Shown here: positions 8,369-16,976 of the stretch, piece by piece
Layout: the number at the start of each line of letters is the position of its first letter
How positions within the stretch are numbered: the stretch's first letter is position 1
The notes under the pieces: generated by a model
What the model was told of the DNA's origin: nothing
Seen by the model: the letters and a program-made list of their open reading frames with translations, nothing else
The model's database searches: none
Translations under genes and position numbers: made by a program
NCBI GenBank assembly: GCA_040386975.1
Contig: JAZKEO010000004.1
Span: 12,513-76,512, forward strand
Length of the DNA stretch: 64,000 bases
DNA from: M2408 sp040386975
Lineage (GTDB): Bacteria; Bacteroidota; Bacteroidia; Flavobacteriales_D; Crocinitomicaceae
Direction of reading: 5' to 3'

Positions 8369-8476
8369 TTACAAAATAAAAATAGCAGCAATAATAAAAA
8401 TGATGATGATAGCAAGATACTGCCATACATCGACAAAATAAGGTAATAACTTTTTTATGTCTTCCATGAATTTCAT
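8369..8476 (-). CDS. Small membrane peptide (35 codons)
   Basis: Reading the minus strand from the ATG at 8476 (or the in-frame ATG at 8467) gives MKFMEDIKKLLPYFVDVWQY followed by the hydrophobic tail LAIIIIFIIAAIFIL and a stop. The product would be a single-pass membrane peptide with a charged amphipathic head. Its stop codon is one base from the ATG of the choice-of-anchor B gene (TAA-A-ATG), the spacing expected of translationally coupled genes. Nothing in the sequence tells the function, and no homolog is known to me. It may be a real peptide or a leader ORF for the downstream gene. Confidence 0.5.
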   Translation of the reverse strand: MKFMEDIKKLLPYFVDVWQYLAIIIIFIIAAIFIL

Positions 8477-8570
8477 TTCAACAAAAATTTTACTGTAAAG
8501 ATATATCAAAAAAAATTAATTTTTATTTTAAAATTTATCATTTAATTCATTTTTTTGTTATTATTGCACT

Positions 8571-8762
<192 letters not shown>

Positions 8763-8799
8763 GCTTTTAACGAATATTTATAAATTCATTTTTTAAACA

Positions 8800-8825
8800 G
8801 GAGCTTTTTGGGGCTCCTTTTTTTA
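8800..8825 (+). terminator. Rho-independent terminator of cold shock gene 1
   Basis: AGGAGC (8800-8805) pairs with GCTCCT (8814-8819) around an eight-base loop and is followed by a run of T to 8825. Confidence 0.85.
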
Positions 8826-8881
8826 TGACAAAATTTGAGTTCCTTTTTTGGTTCATACTTAACACTTTAATGAAAATAATT

Positions 8882-9370
8882 TTAGAANNNNNNNNNNAAA
8901 TCTATTAGTTTAATAAATTCAAGAACACTCAAAACCATCAAAAACATACCTAAAAGACTAAAAATTATTATCCAAAAAAAATTAAAATATATCGAATGCT
9001 TAATTACAAATCTTTTTGGATTTTCTGGATCATATAAAATTGGAACAGTTTTTTTTATATTATTGTTTAGCAAGATCCCGCTGAAACTTGCTGATCCGTA
9101 GACATAAGGCTTTTCTCTTATTATTTCATCTTTTAAAGTCCTAAATTCTATAATTGGAGATGGTGACTCGTCATTTTCAAAATCATAAGTACATAATATT
9201 CCATTAGAGTCTATTCCGCAAATTTTCATTTTCCTTATAAAAACAATCGCACCAATTGAAATAAAAAGAAATAATAATCCAAGAATCAAAATACATATTG
9301 CTGGTTCAATAAACATGAAGAGTATAAATACTCCACAAATTATCTTCCAATACAATTTTATATATTTCAT
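8882..9370 (-). CDS. DUF3592-like membrane protein, C-terminus lost in an assembly gap
   Basis: About 157 residues are readable. Two closely spaced N-terminal membrane segments (KLYWKIICGVFILFMFI and ILILGLLFLFISIGAIVF) are followed by a soluble beta-rich stretch with FRTLKDEIIREKPYVYG, SGILLNNNIKKTVPILYDP and ENPKRFVIKHS, then a last membrane segment (FFWIIIFSLLGMFLMVLSV). The order membrane-beta domain-membrane and the 'V.YDP.NP...' segment fit DUF3592 proteins, whose function is unknown. Ten N residues at 8888-8897 hide the last codons, so the printed stop at 8882 is not reliable. It may be complete to within a few residues. Confidence 0.65.
   Translation of the reverse strand: MKYIKLYWKIICGVFILFMFIEPAICILILGLLFLFISIGAIVFIRKMKICGIDSNGILCTYDFENDESPSPIIEFRTLKDEIIREKPYVYGSASFSGILLNNNIKKTVPILYDPENPKRFVIKHSIYFNFFWIIIFSLLGMFLMVLSVLEFIKLIDXXXXF
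8888..8897. other. Assembly gap (10 N)
   Basis: Ten undetermined bases lie at the 3' end of the DUF3592-like gene. The true length is unknown. Confidence 0.99.
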
Positions 9371-9416
9371 TTCTGATAATCTAATTTATCTAATATAAAA
9401 TACTATTTATATTTCA

Positions 9417-11342
9417 TCAAAACGGTATCAAACAAGAAATTTTTGTCCCTTTTGACGATGATTCAACTAAAAACTCTCCTCTTAAATCTTCACAACGGCG
9501 TTTCATGTTTAAAATTCCGTTCCCGTAGTTGATTGCAACTAAATCAAAGCCTTTTCCATTATCCGAAATTGCTAATTCAAAAGAATCGTTTTTCTTTGTT
9601 AAGTTGATTTGAATTTCATTAGCTTCGGCGTATTTAATCGTATTTTGAATGAATTCTTGNNNNNNNNNNNNNNNNNNNNNNNNNNNNNCGATTCTGTAGC
9701 AATTTAAAAGCTGTAAGCCATTTAGTGACTGAGAATTTTCAATATCTGATTTGATATTAACATGAAGAGTCGATGGTAAAACGGAACGCAATTCTGAAAT
9801 TCGCGTGATTAATTGTTCAAAAGAACCTTCTTCGTGGTTCATAGCCCAAATTGTATCACGCAAATCTTTCATCGTTAGACGACCAAAATTGGATAAATCC
9901 GCAATTTTATCTATTCGCACTTGTGGATTTTCAACATATTCTAAATTGTCTAAGGAGCTAATCATAAACGTTAAATGCGAACCAATATTATCGTGCAACT
10001 CACGACCAATGCGCAATTTTTCATCTAAAAAATCTTTTTCAATTCTGGATTTTTCAAGTTCCTCATTTAACTTAGATTGCTTGATGATATTTTTTCGTTT
10101 GGCTTTTTGATAACGGTAAACAAAAAACAGCACTAAAAGGACAAAAAAGACTGCAGATAAACTCAAGGTAATCCATTTTTTATTTGCTTCAATTTTTAAA
10201 TTCTTTTCAGCTAATTCACGTTTCATTTTCTCCGTAACGTATTTTACCTCAACGCTTGCAATCTCATTTGCTGATTCATTGTTAAAAAGTTCTTCTTTTA
10301 AATTTGCAAATTTTTCAAGATAAAAGTCAGCTTTTTCACCATTATTAAGATAAGAATAAATACTTGACAATTGCTTATAACAGAATAATAATTGGGCTTT
10401 GTTTATGGTGTCAGTAGAATTTAATACTTCTAACATATATTTCTCGGCATCTTTATATTTGCCTGTTTTCTTTAAGACTTCACTTAAATTAGTGGCATAG
10501 ATAGCTTTTCCGGAAAAATCGTCCATTTCATCAGCTAAACTATAAGCTGTTAAATAGTGTTTTTGTGCTAACTCGAATTTTCCTTGTTTTTTTAAATTTA
10601 CACCTAATCCATTTTCAATACCCGCAATACTAACTTTATCTTGATATTTCTTGAAAATTATTAAAGCCTTTTCATTGTAGCTATTACTCAGTTTATATTT
10701 CTTTAAATTCGCGTATGCAAAAGCAATATTACCGTAACATTGAGCAATATTATAATCATTTTTAATTGGATCATAATATGACATTGCTCTTTTAGAGTAA
10801 TAAATTGTTTTTTCGGAATTTTTTAATTTTGAAAAAACCAATGAAATATTATTCAAGGTAACCCCAATTTTTAAGCTATCATTATCTTTTTCGTATATTT
10901 TTAAAACTTTGAATTGATTTTCCAAAGACTTTTGATAATCACCAATATCATTATAAATTAAACCAATTTTACTTAGAGAGGAAGCAATTAATTGATCGTC
11001 TTTGAGTTTTTCTCGAATGTCTAACGAATTCCCATAGTAAAAAAGTGCTGAATCATTTTGCCCCATTCTTTGGCAAGCAATACCAATATCATTGTAGGAT
11101 TGAGCAATCCATTTTTTGTTTTTAATTTTATTCGCCAAATTCAACTCATCAAAAGCATATTTTTTTGATGTTTTGTAATTTATTTCCGCAAAATACCAAT
11201 TTAAATCACTTAAAGCTTGGAGTTTAATCGTATCGTTTTGATTTGATTTGATTATTATTTTACAAGCATCAATTTCTTTAGTTTGAGAATAACTTAGAAA
11301 CTTTAAAATTAAAAGGAGAAATAAAATTTGTATTCTAAACAT
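9417..11342 (-). CDS. TPR-containing sensor histidine kinase with a gap in its ATPase domain
   Basis: After a signal peptide (MFRIQILFLLLILKFLSYSQ) the protein has about seven tetratricopeptide repeats (for example AQSYNDIGIACQRMGQNDSA and AIYATNLSEVLKKTGKYKDA), a membrane helix (WITLSLSAVFFVLLVLFFVY), a coiled coil, and a kinase core. ELHDNIGSHL with His450 is the phospho-acceptor of the LytS/HisKA_3-like class; the ATPase domain shows QEFIQNTIKYAE as N-box and ISDNGKGFDL as G1 box. It should sense in the periplasm and signal to a LytTR or NarL-type regulator, none of which is adjacent. A run of 29 N (9660-9688) interrupts the N-box. Confidence 0.85.
   Translation of the reverse strand: MFRIQILFLLLILKFLSYSQTKEIDACKIIIKSNQNDTIKLQALSDLNWYFAEINYKTSKKYAFDELNLANKIKNKKWIAQSYNDIGIACQRMGQNDSALFYYGNSLDIREKLKDDQLIASSLSKIGLIYNDIGDYQKSLENQFKVLKIYEKDNDSLKIGVTLNNISLVFSKLKNSEKTIYYSKRAMSYYDPIKNDYNIAQCYGNIAFAYANLKKYKLSNSYNEKALIIFKKYQDKVSIAGIENGLGVNLKKQGKFELAQKHYLTAYSLADEMDDFSGKAIYATNLSEVLKKTGKYKDAEKYMLEVLNSTDTINKAQLLFCYKQLSSIYSYLNNGEKADFYLEKFANLKEELFNNESANEIASVEVKYVTEKMKRELAEKNLKIEANKKWITLSLSAVFFVLLVLFFVYRYQKAKRKNIIKQSKLNEELEKSRIEKDFLDEKLRIGRELHDNIGSHLTFMISSLDNLEYVENPQVRIDKIADLSNFGRLTMKDLRDTIWAMNHEEGSFEQLITRISELRSVLPSTLHVNIKSDIENSQSLNGLQLLNCYRIXXXXXXXXXXQEFIQNTIKYAEANEIQINLTKKNDSFELAISDNGKGFDLVAINYGNGILNMKRRCEDLRGEFLVESSSKGTKISCLIPF
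9660..9688. other. Assembly gap (29 N) in the sensor kinase gene
   Basis: The gap falls between ...NCYRI and QEFIQN... of the kinase. In this family the two segments are separated by about one residue (YRI-V-QE), and the codon entering the gap begins with G, so only two bases may really be missing; 29 keeps the same frame as 2. Confidence 0.95.
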
Positions 11343-11343
11343 C

Positions 11344-11661
11344 TTATTTTTCCTCTGAAATTGTTTCCGATTCTAATCTTGCAATCTTATCTTTCAATTG
11401 CACAATCTCCCTTTCTTTAACTCTGTGTTTTCTGTAATCAAATATTGTTGAACTCAAATATCCAAGCACCAAACAAACAACGATTAGCAGAGTAATTGAA
11501 ATTTTTATTTGGAAAAAGATAAAATTCACTTCGGCTTCTTGCCAATTTACGATTGCAAAAATTGCGACAAAAACAGACAAAAGGATTGTCAAAATAAACT
11601 TAAACTTTTGCCACGGACTCAACATTAACCAGAACTCTTTCATACTATTTACTACTGTCAT
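11344..11661 (-). CDS. LapA-like two-helix membrane protein
   Basis: The 105-residue protein has two membrane helices (FKFILTILLSVFVAIFAIV and ITLLIVVCLVLGYLSSTIF) with a short EAEVNFIFFQIKI stretch between them, and a charged coiled-coil tail (KEREIVQLKDKIARLESET). This layout is that of the LapA/DUF1049 domain, known in Proteobacteria for roles in LPS assembly, although members in other phyla are uncharacterised. Its stop lies one base before the ATG of the sensor kinase, so the two form a unit and it may be a kinase partner. An in-frame ATG at 11643 is an alternative start. Confidence 0.65.
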   Translation of the reverse strand: MTVVNSMKEFWLMLSPWQKFKFILTILLSVFVAIFAIVNWQEAEVNFIFFQIKISITLLIVVCLVLGYLSSTIFDYRKHRVKEREIVQLKDKIARLESETISEEK

Positions 11662-11685
11662 TTGATTTATTTTACAAAGATAATT

Positions 11686-12351
11686 TTATTCGTTTACTAC
11701 AACACAAATATTTTGTGCGAATTTTTTACTTACGCGTGATTTTTGATTGTTAACACAAATCTCAATAGAATCATCAAAATCTAATTTAGATAAAATTTCG
11801 ACTTCGTTGTTAATACTCAAACCTAATTCCTGAACAAATTTCAAAAAAGCTGCTGAATTATCTTTCACGGCAACCATTCTGCATTTTTTTCCAACTTCGA
11901 TTTCTGACAAAATTAATTTAGAAATGGTACTAATCTCCCCTTTTTCATTCGGAATTGGATCTCCGTGAGGATCAATTGTTGGAAAGCCTAAAAACTTATC
12001 TAATTTTTCAACCAATTTAGCCGATTGAATATGTTCCAATTGTTCTGCTACTTCGTGGACTTCGTCCCAAGTGAAATCTAATTTTTCATACAAAAATGTT
12101 TCCCACAAACGGTGTTTACGGATAATTGCCATTCCAAAAAGTTTTCCTTTTTCAGTCAAGTGGATTTTTCCGTATTTTTCGTACTCAATAAAAGACTTTT
12201 CTCTTAATTTTTTGAGCATCACATTCACTGACGAAGGTTTCACAGATAAACTTGTCGCCAATTCATTTGTTCCAATTCCAAGTTCGGAATTTGATTCCAA
12301 AATCAGACTTAAAATATGTTTGATGTAATTTTCTTCTGTGATACTAAGCAT
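11686..12351 (-). CDS. DtxR/MntR-family metal-dependent transcriptional regulator
   Basis: The 221-residue protein starts with a winged helix (ITEENYIKHILSL, then ELATSLSVKPSSVNVMLKKL as recognition helix), followed by a dimerisation/metal domain (FLYEKLDFTWDEVHEVAEQLEH with His, Glu and Cys-type ligands; FPTIDPHGDPIP) and a C-terminal FeoA-like SH3 domain. These regulators bind Fe(II) or Mn(II) and repress metal uptake genes. No metal transporter is in the window, so the targets lie elsewhere. The start fits the family exactly, yet a promoter -7 element lies only four bases upstream of it. Confidence 0.92.
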   Translation of the reverse strand: MLSITEENYIKHILSLILESNSELGIGTNELATSLSVKPSSVNVMLKKLREKSFIEYEKYGKIHLTEKGKLFGMAIIRKHRLWETFLYEKLDFTWDEVHEVAEQLEHIQSAKLVEKLDKFLGFPTIDPHGDPIPNEKGEISTISKLILSEIEVGKKCRMVAVKDNSAAFLKFVQELGLSINNEVEILSKLDFDDSIEICVNNQKSRVSKKFAQNICVVVNE

Positions 12352-12355
12352 GACT

Positions 12356-12363
12356 CAAAGATA
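12356..12363 (-). promoter_or_regulatory. Promoter -7 element very close to the DtxR start codon
   Basis: On the minus strand TATCTTTG matches TAnnTTTG and ends four bases before the ATG at 12351. If used, the transcript would start at or just after the start codon, giving a leaderless or nearly leaderless message. Confidence 0.4.
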
Positions 12364-12394
12364 AACAAATTCAAATAATAAAAAAGTATGAAAC

Positions 12395-12428
12395 AAAAAA
12401 AAAGCCTATCTATTAGGATAAGCTTTTT
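12395..12428. terminator. Bidirectional terminator between the csp2 and DtxR genes
   Basis: AAGCCTATC (12402-12410) pairs with GATAAGCTT (12417-12425) with one mismatch, flanked by A residues on the left and T residues on the right. For the minus-strand cold-shock gene the A run acts as the U tract. Confidence 0.75.
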
Positions 12429-12448
12429 ACAAAAAATTAAATATAATA

Positions 12449-12640
12449 TTATGCTATTTTAACATTAACTGCGTTTAATCCTTTTTTACCATCTTGTAAT
12501 TCAAATTCAACTACATCACCTTCACGGATTTCATCAACTAATCCTGAAATGTGTACGAAATGGTCTTTTCCTGTTCCTTCTTCACTAATAAAACCAAATC
12601 CTTTTGTTTCATTGAAAAATTTTACTGTTCCTTTATTCAT
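12449..12640 (-). CDS. Cold shock protein (CspA family), copy 2
   Basis: This is a 63-residue cold-shock domain protein with RNP1 GFGFISEEG and HFVHISGL, and the same KKGLNAVNVK tail as the paralog at 8571. The paralogs differ mostly in residues 19-48. Like its copy it should be a cytosolic RNA chaperone. Its promoter element CAAAGGTA (plus strand, 12664-12671) reads TACCTTTG on the minus strand and leaves a leader of about 17 bases. Confidence 0.95.
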   Translation of the reverse strand: MNKGTVKFFNETKGFGFISEEGTGKDHFVHISGLVDEIREGDVVEFELQDGKKGLNAVNVKIA

Positions 12641-12663
12641 TTTATTTTTTATTAAATATAATG

Positions 12664-12671
12664 CAAAGGTA
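12664..12671 (-). promoter_or_regulatory. Promoter -7 element of cold shock gene 2
   Basis: On the minus strand this is TACCTTTG, a full match to TAnnTTTG. No clear -33 TTTG is present at the usual distance. Confidence 0.5.
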
Positions 12672-12762
12672 AACTAATTTATTGATAGTCTAACATTTTT
12701 TTTAAAAAAGTATTCTATTTTTTAATCTTAGTAGACAAAAAGTTAAATTTTATCGAAAAAAA

Positions 12763-13866
12763 TCAAGTAAAACAAGCATCTGCATCACCATCTTGAATTT
12801 CAAATTTTTGCTCTAAAACAGTTTCACCAAAAACTTTTGATATAATATAATTACGTTTTATTTCTTTTTTATGGAAAGCTTTGGTTTTATTCTCATTTAA
12901 AAAAATGGCAATTTCATAATTAAAGCAAGTGAATGTGCTAACTTTTAATTCTTGAATGTAATAGTTTATAACATCCATAATATCGGGTAAATTCTCATTT
13001 TCAAAATAACAATAAGGTAATTTTAAACTTTGATTTCTCTTTGAAAACATTACAAATGCTCTCAACTCATTTGTTTTATTGTAAAGTTTCAATGCAATAA
13101 ACTCGAAACTTTTATCTACGGAAGAAAAATGATATTTCTTTGATTCGGATGTTTGAGGAGAACTAACAATCCATGGAAATTTTAAAATCCAATTTAACTC
13201 TTCTTTTCCACGCTTAAACAATTGTTTTTCTTGTTTTGATTTAATAAAATCAATTAACTCATCATCTATTTCAGAAACTCTTACAATCTTCAAAGTCGAA
13301 TTGAGTTTGTTTCTTACAAATGAATTTTTGAAATCAATAAATAAATTAAAAAAATTATCACTCACTTTTAATAAGGGCTTTATTTTGTTGAAAAACTCTT
13401 TTTTTGGTGGTAATAATTTTTCTAAATCAGAGCGAAAGTAAAGTCTGACACCTCTTTTTTCTGACAATGAATTAAAAATCCCTGATTTGTCATACAAATA
13501 CTTAGCTGAATCTGTAAATTCGGTAACCAAAATTCGATTTTCCCAAACTTGAAAACAAGAATCTAATAATTTTTGAGCAATTTTTTTTCCTCGTTGTTGA
13601 GGATCAATCCATAAGCAACTAAGCCATGTACATTTTTGGAATGAATCATTTATAAAAATTTGATCGGGTAAAGCTCCTAAATATCCAACTAAGTTCTTGT
13701 CCTCATAAGCAAGAAAAAGTAAAACATCATTTTGATTTAAACGCGGATTTTCACAATGAGAAATTGCACGATTCTTTGAAATTGGAATAAAATTCAAAGT
13801 AGAAAACTCCTCACTCTTAATAAAGTCAAGTAAGTCGTTTTTATTTAAATGTTTTATTTCAATCAT
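12763..13866 (-). CDS. GNAT-family N-acetyltransferase with extended C-terminal region
   Basis: The N-terminal half is a GNAT domain: VLLFLAYEDKNLVGYLGALP as the central strands, then WLSCLWIDPQQRGKKIAQKL with the acetyl-CoA-binding Q/R-x-x-G-K-x-A loop. The C-terminal 200 residues form a second domain that I do not recognise, possibly a degenerate GNAT repeat. At 367 residues it is about twice a minimal GNAT protein. I use the ATG at 13866; it overlaps the stop of the deacetylase gene (ATGATTGA), so translation is coupled. The neighbour suggests a polysaccharide or cell-surface sugar as substrate, which is an inference. Confidence 0.75.
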   Translation of the reverse strand: MIEIKHLNKNDLLDFIKSEEFSTLNFIPISKNRAISHCENPRLNQNDVLLFLAYEDKNLVGYLGALPDQIFINDSFQKCTWLSCLWIDPQQRGKKIAQKLLDSCFQVWENRILVTEFTDSAKYLYDKSGIFNSLSEKRGVRLYFRSDLEKLLPPKKEFFNKIKPLLKVSDNFFNLFIDFKNSFVRNKLNSTLKIVRVSEIDDELIDFIKSKQEKQLFKRGKEELNWILKFPWIVSSPQTSESKKYHFSSVDKSFEFIALKLYNKTNELRAFVMFSKRNQSLKLPYCYFENENLPDIMDVINYYIQELKVSTFTCFNYEIAIFLNENKTKAFHKKEIKRNYIISKVFGETVLEQKFEIQDGDADACFT

Positions 13867-14881
13867 ATTTTCTGCCAAATATTTTCTTCAACAAAAAATA
13901 CACATACTCCGAGTTCACTATTTGTTTGGCACCCAAATTTCCTAATTCAAGCGGAACACGTTGAATATGACATGGAAAAGTTTCATATTTTAATCCCCCG
14001 CAAGCAAATGAAATATCCACTATTTTTTGTTCCTTTAAAAGCTCATCAAAAAAATCTTTTTTCACTCCATAATCCGTAAACGGAAATGCAAAAGTTTTAT
14101 TTGTCGATAAACTGTTTTTTTCTAAAAATGCTAAACAATCTGTCGTTTGCTGAATCTGTTCCTCCAAAGTCAAAAAACGATATTCTGGATGATTGACACT
14201 ATGAGCTCCAAATCCAAAACCCTTTTTCTGTAAATCAAAAATCTGATTACTCGTCAAATAAGGTTCTTTTTCTTTCAAAAAAAGATCAAAATCAAGCGAT
14301 AACAAACTTGCTAAATCATCTAAGAGGTTTTTATTCTGATGTGTTATCCCTAATAAAGTTCGTTTATAATTTAAATTTGAGTCAAATTGTTGAAACCATT
14401 TTTTAACTTTTTCATCGTTCAAAAGTGTTTCGTTTTTTGAAATTTTCTCTATCAGTAAACTCACTTTATAGCGAAAAAACAAATTTTTATTATCTACAAA
14501 ATCGCTGTTTAAAAAATTAATCGCTGGAATACCTTTTTCGATTAGAATTGGAGCAACGACATTGTGAAACTCACTCAAACCATCATCAAAAGTCAGTAAA
14601 AAAGTATTTTTTTTCACTTGTTCACCTTTTAACTTGAGTTCTAATAAATCATTATAAGATATTGGCTGGTAATGTTTCAACAAAAAATCCAAATCTTTTT
14701 TAAATGCTTGGGTATTTTTGATTTTATATAAATGCTCGACATGAGGAACTTTTATGTCCGAAATAAGATGATAAACTGGAACAAGTAAATTTTGTTTCGA
14801 TAATTTAATTAACTTTTCGGTAGAAAATGCTGAATTAATGAAATGAAAATACTTTATGAAATTATTTTTATATCCAGCCAT
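13859..14881 (-). CDS. Polysaccharide deacetylase family protein (NodB domain)
   Basis: The 340-residue protein has the NodB signature: LLTFDDGLSEFHN supplies the catalytic Asp and a metal Asp, and GAHSVNHPEYRFL supplies the His pair; the late FAFPFTDYG segment resembles motif 3. An insert of about 90 residues separates motifs 1 and 2. Such enzymes remove N- or O-acetyl groups from sugar polymers. There is no signal peptide, so a cytosolic carbohydrate-modifying role or unusual export is likely. It forms an overlapping pair with the GNAT gene, which could mean acetylation and deacetylation of the same sugar. Confidence 0.85.
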   Translation of the reverse strand: MAGYKNNFIKYFHFINSAFSTEKLIKLSKQNLLVPVYHLISDIKVPHVEHLYKIKNTQAFKKDLDFLLKHYQPISYNDLLELKLKGEQVKKNTFLLTFDDGLSEFHNVVAPILIEKGIPAINFLNSDFVDNKNLFFRYKVSLLIEKISKNETLLNDEKVKKWFQQFDSNLNYKRTLLGITHQNKNLLDDLASLLSLDFDLFLKEKEPYLTSNQIFDLQKKGFGFGAHSVNHPEYRFLTLEEQIQQTTDCLAFLEKNSLSTNKTFAFPFTDYGVKKDFFDELLKEQKIVDISFACGGLKYETFPCHIQRVPLELGNLGAKQIVNSEYVYFLLKKIFGRKYD

Positions 14882-14916
14882 TGATTTAGGTCGTTTATTT
14901 CACAAAAATAATAAAC

Positions 14917-16002
14917 TTACCTTATTTTCATTCCTCTACTAGTAACTAATTTTTCTTGTTTCGATTTTGCAGCATCGAGTGAAAAAGAAAAAGTACTTCC
15001 AAGTCCTGTTGAACTTCGAACTGAAATGCGTTGATGATGAGCTTCGATAATGTGTTTTGCAATCGCCAAACCTAAACCAGATCCACCTTCATTACGCGTT
15101 CGACTTTTCTCAACTCGGTAAAATCGTTCAAAAATTCGAGGAAGATTCGCTTCGTCAATTCCTGGTCCATCATCTGAAATTTCAATCAAAATTAAATCGT
15201 TCATTTCAAAAAAACGAGCAGTTGTTGTCCCGCCATCATTTCCATAATAGATTGAATTGGCGATTAAATTGGTTAAAACTTGGGCAATTTTTGTTTTGTC
15301 GGCATTCACTAGTAGATTTTGATAATCCTTAGAAAATTTGAGTCTCACATTTTTTTCATTCGCTTTCAATTCCAAGGAATCATAAATTTCTTGTACCAAT
15401 TTTTTAATGTCAAAATTTTCTAAATCCAACTTCAAACCATTGACTTCCATTTTTGTTATGGCATCTAAATCTTCCAATAAATTCACCATACGATCCGTAG
15501 CAGTTGAGGCACGTTCCAAAAACAAACGATTCACTTTTTCATCTTCCAAACCACCATCTAAAAGCGTCAAAATATATCCTTGCATGGAGAACACGGGTGT
15601 TTTTAACTCGTGAGCTAAATTCCCTAAAAACTCTCTACGAAATTCTTCTTGTTCTTTCAGTTTTAAGATTTCTGAATTTCGATCTTCCACCCAATTTTTA
15701 GCGTCGTTTTCAACTTTTTCAAAAACATCTTCAGTCATTTTAAAAGATTCGATAGTTGAATTCACAAATTTCCCTTTTCGAATGGAACGGTATAAAACTT
15801 TGAGTCTCTCATTAATGAATTTTTCAACAAAAAAATAAAAAATACCAAATGAAGCCAAGCCAAGTAATACAGGCAAGGTAATCAAAATCCAAAGTGGGAA
15901 TTCAAGAATTTGATAATGTAAAACTATCGTTACAAGCGAAGTTAAGCCAAAAATAATGGCACTTCCTCCAAAAATTAAATAAACTGGTTTGCTATTTTTC
16001 AC
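14917..16002 (-). CDS. phoR: PhoR-like sensor histidine kinase
   Basis: The 361-residue kinase has two N-terminal membrane helices (YLIFGGSAIIFGLTSLVTIV and FPLWILITLPVLLGLASFG), a linker with coiled coil, the H-box FLGNLAHELKTPVFSMQGYI, N-box LTNLIANSIYYG, G1 ISDDGPGID, F-box IFERFYRVEKSR and G2 GGSGLGLAIAKH. With almost no periplasmic domain it resembles the PhoR kinases of Bacteroidota. It begins with GTG at 16002, overlapping the stop of the regulator gene by one base (TAGTG), so the two are translationally coupled. The Pho assignment rests on similarity and context and is not proven. Confidence 0.8.
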   Translation of the reverse strand: MKNSKPVYLIFGGSAIIFGLTSLVTIVLHYQILEFPLWILITLPVLLGLASFGIFYFFVEKFINERLKVLYRSIRKGKFVNSTIESFKMTEDVFEKVENDAKNWVEDRNSEILKLKEQEEFRREFLGNLAHELKTPVFSMQGYILTLLDGGLEDEKVNRLFLERASTATDRMVNLLEDLDAITKMEVNGLKLDLENFDIKKLVQEIYDSLELKANEKNVRLKFSKDYQNLLVNADKTKIAQVLTNLIANSIYYGNDGGTTTARFFEMNDLILIEISDDGPGIDEANLPRIFERFYRVEKSRTRNEGGSGLGLAIAKHIIEAHHQRISVRSSTGLGSTFSFSLDAAKSKQEKLVTSRGMKIR

Positions 16003-16688
16003 TACTGTCCAAATGTATATCCAACACCTTTTATAGTGCGAATATAATCATTTCCAAGTTTTTCTCGCAATTTTCTGATGTGTACATCGATTGTTCGCTC
16101 TCCAACAATGGTTTCATTTCCCCAAACACGAGCTAAAATTTCATCCCTGTTAAATACTTTCCCTGGTTTTGACATCAAAAATTCAAGTAATTCAAATTCC
16201 TTTTTGGGTAAAATGATTTGTTCTTCGTCTTTGTAAACCACAAATTTTTCTCTGTTTACCGTTATCCCTGTATTTACTTCATCTTTTTCTGACGTTTGAG
16301 CATAACTTAAACGTCTTAATAAAGCCTCAATTTTACTCATCAACAAACGCGGACGAATTGGTTTCGTTATGTAATCGTCTGCTCCAGCCTCAAAACCAGC
16401 CACTTGTGAATAATCTTCACTTCGGGAAGTCAAAAAAGCAATAATTGGCTGGTAGGAAACATCGTTTTCTCGAATTAATTGACAAGCTTCAATTCCATCC
16501 ATTACAGGCATCATTAAATCTAAGAGAATCAAATCTGGTCTAATTTTCATAGCAAGTTCAACAGCTTCTTGTCCGTTTGAAGCAGAATAAACTGTGTAAC
16601 CTTCTTTTTGAATGTTGTATGTTAAAAACTCTATAATTGTTGCTTCATCGTCAACAACTAGAATGGTATTATTTGCTTTTTCTTGCAT
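16002..16688 (-). CDS. phoB: PhoB-like response regulator (OmpR family)
   Basis: The receiver domain (residues 8-125) has the acidic pair Asp13-Asp14, phospho-acceptor Asp57 in LILLDLMMPVMDG, a Thr/Ser in LTSRSED and Lys in YITKPIRP. The C-terminal winged helix (LPKKEFELLEFLMSKPGKVF, RTIDVHIRKLREKLG, IRTIKGVGYTFG) is of the OmpR/PhoB type. Homologs in Flavobacteriia are annotated as phosphate regulon regulators. Its gene is divergent from a lipoprotein/TonB receptor pair, and the intergenic region holds 11-bp-spaced TGTTA repeats that are likely its own binding site. Confidence 0.85.
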   Translation of the reverse strand: MQEKANNTILVVDDEATIIEFLTYNIQKEGYTVYSASNGQEAVELAMKIRPDLILLDLMMPVMDGIEACQLIRENDVSYQPIIAFLTSRSEDYSQVAGFEAGADDYITKPIRPRLLMSKIEALLRRLSYAQTSEKDEVNTGITVNREKFVVYKDEEQIILPKKEFELLEFLMSKPGKVFNRDEILARVWGNETIVGERTIDVHIRKLREKLGNDYIRTIKGVGYTFGQ

Positions 16689-16882
16689 GTTTTTTTTACT
16701 TTTTGTCTCGCAAAGACTCTTTAGTTTGTTTTGCTGTATTATTGTATCGCAAAGATTTTCAAGTTTTCGCGAAATTCGCTAAGAGAATGAAACACATTCT
16801 TCACTCTTCATTTTTAACTCTTAACTCACCGACAAATGTAATTCAATAATAAATCGACAACTTTAACTAAACCTTATGTTTA

Positions 16883-16926
16883 TGTTAAGGATTTTATGGT
16901 TTTGTGTTAAGTTAATGTTACCAAAT
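16883..16926. promoter_or_regulatory. Candidate Pho box: 11-bp-phased TGTTA repeats
   Basis: TGTTAAG at 16883, TTATGGT at 16894, TGTTAAG at 16905 and TGTTACC at 16916 follow each other at exact 11-base steps. Tandem 11-bp half sites are how PhoB-type regulators bind. The site is in the 330-base gene-free stretch 16689-17018 between the phoB-like gene and the divergent lipoprotein gene. The left part of that stretch (16690-16850) holds two CGCAAAGA words and simple ACTCTTAACTC-like repeats and nothing else I can name. Confidence 0.5.
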
Positions 16927-16976
16927 CATAATAAATTGATAAAGTATTTTTTTATACTAAATCGATTATGAGGAAG

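Noticed and set aside
8368..8436. Longer N-terminus for the choice-of-anchor B protein
   Set aside because: The extension would be a second hydrophobic stretch ahead of a complete signal peptide and coincides with the small peptide gene in another frame.
13867..13878. TTG start giving MAEN for the GNAT protein
   Set aside because: The ATG at 13866 is in frame, standard, and gives the usual coupled overlap with the upstream stop.
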